A DNA stretch of 64,000 nt from Pyronema omphalodes (taxonomy: Eukaryota > Ascomycota > Pezizomycetes > Pezizales > Pyronemataceae). The stretch covers positions 682,001-746,000 of the forward strand of contig JAJJXM010000025.1 of assembly GCA_024516155.1 (NCBI GenBank). The letters run 5' to 3'. Under the pieces are notes generated by a model. The model searched no databases and was not told where the DNA came from. It saw only the letters and a list, made by a program, of their open reading frames with translations. The position numbers and the translations under genes are program-made. Positions within the stretch are counted from its first letter, which is position 1, and each line of letters begins with the position of its first letter. This document shows, piece after piece, positions 59,101 to 64,000 of this stretch.

Positions 59101-59860
59101 CACGGAGCAATATCTCCGCGCGTACGTCTGTTATCTACAAGACGACTGGAAGAAATTTTTACCACTGGCAGAATTTGCGGCAAATAACCAAGTATCGGAT
59201 ACAACATCGCTGTCCCCGTTCTACGCCGTATACGGCCGACACCTCAAATGCTCCTTCGAATTCGAAATCAGGACAGACAATCCTGAAGAAGTGAAAGCGA
59301 ACGAGGTAGCGGAAAGGATGAGGCACATCCATGACGTCTTACGTTCTGAAATGAAATACGCCCAAGCCCGCCACATAGAAGCCGCCGACAATTCCCGACT
59401 CCCCGCGCCGGTCTTCAAACCAGGAGACCTGGTATGGCTGGACGCCCGCAACCTCAGAACCCGCCGCCCCTCAAAGAAACTAGAAAACAAACACCTAGGC
59501 CCCTTCACCATGGTTCGACCCATTGGATCCCACTCCTACGAGCTGGACATACCGGAGACAATGAAACATCACAGGACCTTCCCCGTGTCCCTACCAAACC
59601 CAGCCCCTTCGGACCCCCTCGCCTGGCCAGATTATCCCACCGCCCCTACCGGTAGTAGTAGACGGCGAAGAAGAATGGTTCGTGGACGAAATTCTGGATA
59701 GCCGTTGGTCAAGAGGGAACCTGCAGTACCTCGTCAAGTGGACCGGCCATGACTCTCCAACCTGGGAACCGGAAACGAACCTATCAGAAACTGAAGCCGC
59801 TGAGAGATTCCACCAACTTTACCCAGACAAACCTTCTCCTCTCGTAGGAACTCGAGCCTA
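56139..59860 (+). pseudogene. pol: Pol of the older chromovirus (broken)
   Basis: Homologous to the young pol throughout. The protease keeps VDCGATG; RT has LDVRSAYN and YLDD; the integrase has SDRSPQF and TDGQTERI. It is broken by a TGA at 58226-58228 (CGA in the young copy) and by a one-base insertion near 59618 that shifts the chromodomain out of frame. At the gag-pol junction the heptamer is AGGAAAA, not GGGAAAA, while the following hairpin is unchanged. Confidence 0.92.
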
Positions 59861-59872
59861 ACGGGGGGATAC

Positions 59873-60401
59873 TGTCACGGCACACGGCTGACGAGCCGTT
59901 GTGTTGTGACGTCACCATTGTGTTGTCGTGGTTGTTGCCGACGTCGTGCCGTTGTCTTGCCGTGTTGTGTTGTGTTGTCGTTGTGTTGTTGTGTGTGCCG
60001 TGCCGTTGTTGTTGATGGACTGACTGATGATGGATGACGTACCATGAGCTGGAGAGCTGTGGCGTCAGGTGAAATGATGGAGAACGGAAGCTGTCATGTA
60101 GCGATGTTGGATGACGGCCCAGCAAGAACGCTGGCCGCCCCTTTGTACATAAGGAGGCTTGCCTCCCCGTAGTTGAGTTCTCCATCAAACGTCTTGTGTC
60201 TTTCCCTTGTCCTTAATAAAGACTTCTCCTTTCAGTCCCACGTCATTCTTGTCCTTGTCCCTGTCCCTGTTTCGTGTGCCGTCCGTCTGCCGTGCACTTC
60301 GGTCCTTGTCCTTCCGTTCCCACATCCCGGAACCCGCCTAGTCTCCCCCTGCCGGTAGTGTTCAGTGTGTTCTTCGAACGTCCGTTCCTAGTTCCCTGAC
60401 A
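59873..60401 (+). repeat. Right LTR of the older chromovirus
   Basis: 529 bp, TGTCACGG...CTGACA, preceded by a purine tract and followed by TGGGG (60402-60406). Confidence 0.93.
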
Positions 60402-61978
60402 TGGGGCCCCACTCCATTCGGTACTCCGAAACCGCTGTTCGGTGGTTAGGATACTGGCTGGACGCCAAACTCACCTTTAACCAGCACCGACAGAAGTGGT
60501 TCTCCCGGGCCTCGCAACAACAGGCACAAATCGCACGCTTGTGCAAGAAATACGGGCTCCCCGCGGGCAGCACTGCTAATGTTCAGCGAGCTGTGGTGCA
60601 ATCCGTTTCTACCTACGGCATTGAAATCAACGCCGCCCGCCGACTCCTCTCCCGAGACGCCGGCCATCTGTCCTGCCTCCATCTCATCCTCAACAAGCAG
60701 GCACGGGCCATCACCGGCTGCTTCCGTACAACCCCGCTCGGCTTTCTGGCAGCAGAAAGCGCGACGAGACCGGCAGAATCCCGTTTGCGCGGACGGGAAG
60801 CCTGCTTTAGAGTGCGACTTCTCACCCGCCCAGGCCCCCCCGCCTCCAACCCCCCGTCTCCGACCGCCGATATCGTCCGGCAACTGACTCAGCGCGCAAC
60901 GACCCGTTCGGGCTTCCACCACGTCGGAAAAGTTTTCCCCCCTCTCCCCCAGCAGTTCCCTGGCACTGTCGTCATCGCATTTAGGAACGAAGCAACCGAG
61001 TGCGCCCAACAGTGGAGAAACCTTGGCTCCGCCTGCGTCTGGACTGACGGGTCTCGCATGGAAGATGTCGCTGGTTCCGGCTTTGTTCGCTATGTGCGGG
61101 GGTCCTCACTTCCTCCTCCTTCGGCGTGGGACGTCATGCAGAAGTTTATGACGCCGAGCTTCATGCCATGCTGATGGCCCTGCGAGACTACTGGGATAAT
61201 TATCACTACTCGTTAGCTCGCCCACCCCCCGCTCCTCACAATTTTTTCAGATGCACAAGCTGCGCTGCAGCGACTGCTCTCTGACGTGCCTGGCCCGGGC
61301 CAGATCTTGCAGCACTTGATCGCGACGGAAGTCGCAAAACTCCGCGCCTTCACCGGCATTGAGGGGGTCTTCCGGTGGGTGCCCGGCCACACCGACATCC
61401 TGGAAAACGAAGCCGCGGACGCGGCAGCAAAACAAGGCACAGGTCACCGATGCTTAGGCCCCCCCCTCCGAGGGTGCGCAAACCCCGTCTGCTCCCCCCT
61501 CCCTTGGACATCGCTGGCGCATGTCAATCGCGCAGCGACGGAGATTCCCAAGGCGATTGCAGCAAGGTGGGCACGCCAGCGTACCGACCTTAACACATCT
61601 TACCGCCCCCGAAAGAAGTGGGGCATCCGCGACGGCCTGAACACCGTGCCAAAACGCGGGGCTGCGGTGTTTTACCAGATTGCTTCCAGTCACGCGCTGA
61701 TAGGCACACACCTAGTGCGCTTACAGAAACGAGACTCCGATCGCTGTTGGTGGTGCGATTCCGGAGAACGCCAAAAGCGAGGCCACCTGTTCGCTGCCTG
61801 CGATCGCTGGCAACGTGAGTACGAGGTACTCGCTCAAGAGGTGGAAAAAATAACCGGAAAGCCGTGGCGACGGCGGGGAAGGCTGAAGGTGGTGGAGATT
61901 TTTTCGGACGATCGGCTAACCAAAGCGATCATGGAATACCTAGCAGCCACGGAGGTGGGAAGGCGCTATGTAGAATGA
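60402..61978 (+). pseudogene. LINE ORF2, 3' part (RNase H and terminal CCHC), copy B
   Basis: The original 3' end of ORF2. RNase H: VWTDGSRMED with catalytic Asp, then a frameshift from a lost G in the G-run near 61098, then the HAEVYDAE-type region out of frame, then RWVPGHTDILENEAADAAA. After RTDLNTSYRPRK it continues, unlike copy A, to a terminal zinc knuckle (CWWCDSGERQKRGHLFAAC, CX2CX9HX4C) and the stop at 61976-61978. The C-terminal CCHC is characteristic of Tad1/I-type LINEs. Confidence 0.88.
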
Positions 61979-62376
61979 GAATGTCACGGGTGGGTGAGGC
62001 CAAATTTGGAGGACACGGGGAATCAGCCGATGCGAGATACGGGGATTTTCCTTTTTCTTTTCGTTTGGTTAGGACGCGTGTCTTTGGTTCCCTTTGATTC
62101 TCTCGCGATGTTTCCGAGCAGTCCGCTTCTAAGCGACTTTGTCTCTCTTCCTTTTTTATTTTCTTTTTCTTTTCTTTTCTGGGGGTGCACGGTTTGACTG
62201 GGTATTTTCTTTTTTCTTTTATTTTTTGTTTTTGGGGTGTGTAACGGGGATAGGAGATAGGGGCGCCTCATTAGGTGGTCTTGGCCACGAGGACGGGATA
62301 CCAGGATTTCTTTCTTCCTGCATAGGCCTTTCAGGCCTCGAACAGTGTATGATACAAAACAAACAAAACAAAAAAA
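61979..62376 (+). other. LINE 3' UTR and A-rich tail
   Basis: 398 bp without coding content, T-rich in the middle, ending in an A-rich tail with C interruptions (62354-62376) just before the right target duplication. Confidence 0.85.
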
Positions 62377-62390
62377 CTTACTAGATATCT
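62377..62390. repeat. LINE target-site duplication, right copy
   Basis: CTTACTAGATATCT, identical to 41668-41681. Confidence 0.93.
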
Positions 62391-62900
62391 CTGGAACCGG
62401 GTGGAAACTACTGGAAACCAATGATGTCATAGGCATTGAATGCCATTATCAGAATCCGTACCTACGGCTTACTGACGACAGGCAGCGCGGGGTTTCTGCG
62501 AAGGGCGGGGAGGCGGCGGCTTGGGTGAGGCGTGGGGGTTCGTGATGGCAACGCTTTGCCGGGGGGAATCAGAGGTAAGTTTGGGAGAGATGGGAATGTC
62601 ACGAGGGAACTTTTTGTAGATATGATTGTAGTAAATAGAAACTTGATTGCGTGAAGACAGAGTTCGGCACGGTCGGTCCGGTCCCGTCCTGGAGGCACCA
62701 TGGACGGGACAGACTGCGGGTGACCGTGGGTGGCCACGACTAGCGTCACCATCGCTCGCTCGCAACTGTCACGGCTCGAGAATTATTACCTTCCCCCTCC
62801 TCGTCATTCATTCACCTATTATCATTCGCTTCATTATCCAGCACTCGTTTGTTTATTTACTTCTATTATCCTTCGGTCTTCGATCATCACTCGTCACTCG
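62391..62900. other. Non-coding flank of the LINE
   Basis: The original insertion-site flank. No gene seen. Confidence 0.5.
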
Positions 62901-63440
62901 CCTGGGTTAGGGTTCCGCTCAATTCCCAAATTGTCAAAAAGGTCACGTGACCTACCCTCAGGGTTAGGGGTCAGCTCGGATCCCTTTTCGGAAATTCCAC
63001 ACCTACGGTCTACCGATCATCCTATCCGATTAGATAAGATCGGTCACGTGCTCTAATCAGTAGTAGATCAGTATGCACGCGCACTGGTCTACTAATGTGC
63101 GCACACGTGACTAGGGCTAGGGCACGATCATCTTATCGATAAGATAAGATCTAGTAATGTGACCTTATCAGTATTGCACCATCTTTCCAATCGCAGCTGA
63201 TCTGGATTCACGTGACTAGGGTTAGGGTTGCTTCCGCACGCACACAAACTAGGGTTAGGTTTGTGACCGTACGCGCACAGCTAGGGTTAGGGTTACGGAC
63301 GCACGCGCACGATTAGGGTTACGGAAGCGCGCGTGTGACTACGCTTAGGGTTACGCTAGCGCGCACGCGAAGCACGCTATCGCGCACGCGAGTTACGCTA
63401 TCGCGCACGCGAGATACGCTAACGAGCGCGCGACGAGGCT
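62901..63440. repeat. Degenerate interstitial telomere-like repeats
   Basis: Several AGGGTTAGGGTT and CTAGGG blocks (for example near 62904, 62961, 63217, 63250, 63282, 63313, 63345) alternate with CACGTGAC palindromes and GCGCACGCG motifs; three ACGCTATCGCGCACGCGA-like units follow at about 63373-63415. TTAGGG is the usual telomere unit of filamentous fungi, but here it is scattered, not a tandem array. Confidence 0.7.
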
Positions 63441-64000
63441 GTGCACGCAAACACGCTAATTTGGTACGAACGCGTTAGCGCGTCTAGAACGCGCAACCGC
63501 GACCGCGTTGTTTACTTAGTTATTTTTCGGGAAAAATCTGCAAGTAGTGGCTCGGCGTGTAAGGAGGAAAAATTGTATATAAGAGGATTGTTTCTTTGTT
63601 TGTTTATTTTGTTTTTCTTTTCTCCTTACACAGTTATTTGTTTATTTACAAATTCAAATACTTTGTCGAAATCTTTGTTTACGTCCTCGTCCTCGTTCCC
63701 GTCTTTGGATCTCTTTGTCCCTTGAAATCTTTGTTTATTTCCTTAAACTTCTAAACACAGAAAGTCTTTAAGTTGATGCTTGACACAGCTTAAGAGTTTC
63801 TAACGTTGAAGTTATTATAGGGTTATATCCATTGAACTCAAGAGTGAATAATTGAGAAGAGCCCTCAGGTTCTCCGTCAGCTATCTCTCCCTGGTTTGCC
63901 GTTACAACATAACTGTGTAATCAAGACCTGCCGGCTCTACCGTCAACTCTCGATTACAACAAGCTTTACATGCTTCACAACCTCTGGTTCTACGAATTCA
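63441..64000. other. Possible promoter and leader, truncated by the window end
   Basis: GTATATAAGAGG (about 63575-63586) is followed by a T/C-rich stretch and a CA-rich leader running to the window edge, resembling a fungal promoter or an LTR with a transcribed leader. No coding start is recognised before the edge. Confidence 0.3.

Larger units (their letters stand above)
53545..60401 (+). mobile_element. Older, rearranged chromovirus with captured LINE segment
   Basis: Order: LTR (53545-54075), a 1.19-kb copy of the LINE 3' part (54076-55265), chromovirus internal region from mid gag to the end of pol (55267-59860), LTR (59873-60401). TGGGG stands before the first LTR, directly after it, and after the last LTR. 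Compared with the young copy, the first 744 bp of the internal region (leader, small ORF, gag N terminus) are missing. The two LTRs differ at roughly a dozen or more positions, so it is clearly older than its neighbour. Confidence 0.9.
41682..62376 (+). mobile_element. Tad1-like LINE, full length but split by three insertions
   Basis: A non-LTR retrotransposon flanked by a perfect 14-bp duplication and ending in an A-rich tail (62354-62376). Removing the inserts (43084-44429, 45761-52177, 53545-60401, plus duplicated target bases) leaves about 6.1 kb with ORF1 (coiled coil, CCHC knuckles) and ORF2 (APE endonuclease, reverse transcriptase, RNase H, C-terminal CCHC), the order of the Tad1/I group. 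Premature stops (42886-42888, 45582-45584, 52466-52468) and frameshifts (near 52770, and a lost G near 61100) show it is dead. ORF1 and ORF2 overlap as ATGA at 44925-44928. The 5' UTR is about 148 bp, the 3' UTR about 398 bp. Confidence 0.9.

Noticed and set aside
1..64000. CRISPR arrays, bacterial operons or prophage
   Set aside because: Introns, LTR and LINE elements and fungal protein families show a eukaryotic genome; no regularly spaced repeat with unique spacers was seen.

Overview
The window is nuclear DNA of a filamentous ascomycete (Pezizomycotina-type). Genes are sparse and interrupted by short GT-AG introns of about 50-90 bp (one is 265 bp) with CTAAC-like branch points. The protein families are fungal (Zn2Cys6 regulator, HPP membrane protein, Fig1-like four-pass protein, secreted intradiol dioxygenase). 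The mobile elements are a Tad1-like LINE and chromodomain Ty3/gypsy elements, and degenerate TTAGGG telomere-type repeats occur near the right end. I cannot place it to order or genus.

Layout. 1-10.3 kb: very rich in micro- and minisatellites, with at most one weak serine/threonine-rich gene candidate. 10.5-26.2 kb is the genic part: a secreted intradiol ring-cleavage dioxygenase-like protein (+, 3 exons); a secreted M28 aminopeptidase-like protein (-, 6 exons) whose general-base glutamate position is arginine; a Fig1-like four-pass membrane protein (-, 2 exons); an HPP family protein (-, 2 exons); and a Zn2Cys6 regulator with a long His/Gln/Pro-rich N terminus (-, 2 exons). 26.2-41.2 kb is mostly non-coding, with one well-supported small secreted cysteine-rich protein (38.1-38.8 kb, -), one weak two-exon candidate (36.6-37.2 kb), small hairpin (MITE-like) elements and other short repeats.

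41.7-62.4 kb is one transposon stack. A Tad1-like LINE of about 6.1 kb is bounded by a perfect 14-bp target-site duplication and ends in an A-rich tail. It has been split three times: by an unidentified 1.35-kb insert in ORF1; by a young full-length chromovirus (534-bp LTRs with two differences seen, 5-bp duplication GTCTG) in ORF2; and by an older chromovirus (duplication TGGGG), also in ORF2. The older element's 5' part has been replaced by a duplicated 1.19-kb piece of the LINE 3' end, which fuses LINE RNase H in frame to chromovirus gag. The young chromovirus carries a textbook -1 frameshift signal between gag and pol: slippery GGGAAAA, six-base spacer, then a stable hairpin. 62.4-64 kb holds degenerate interstitial telomere-like repeats and a possible promoter.

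The cellular genes do not form an obvious pathway or cluster. The strongest discoveries are the transposon stack with its chimeric element, the frameshift signal, the altered M28 active site, the eight-cysteine secreted protein and several short unexplained repeat families.
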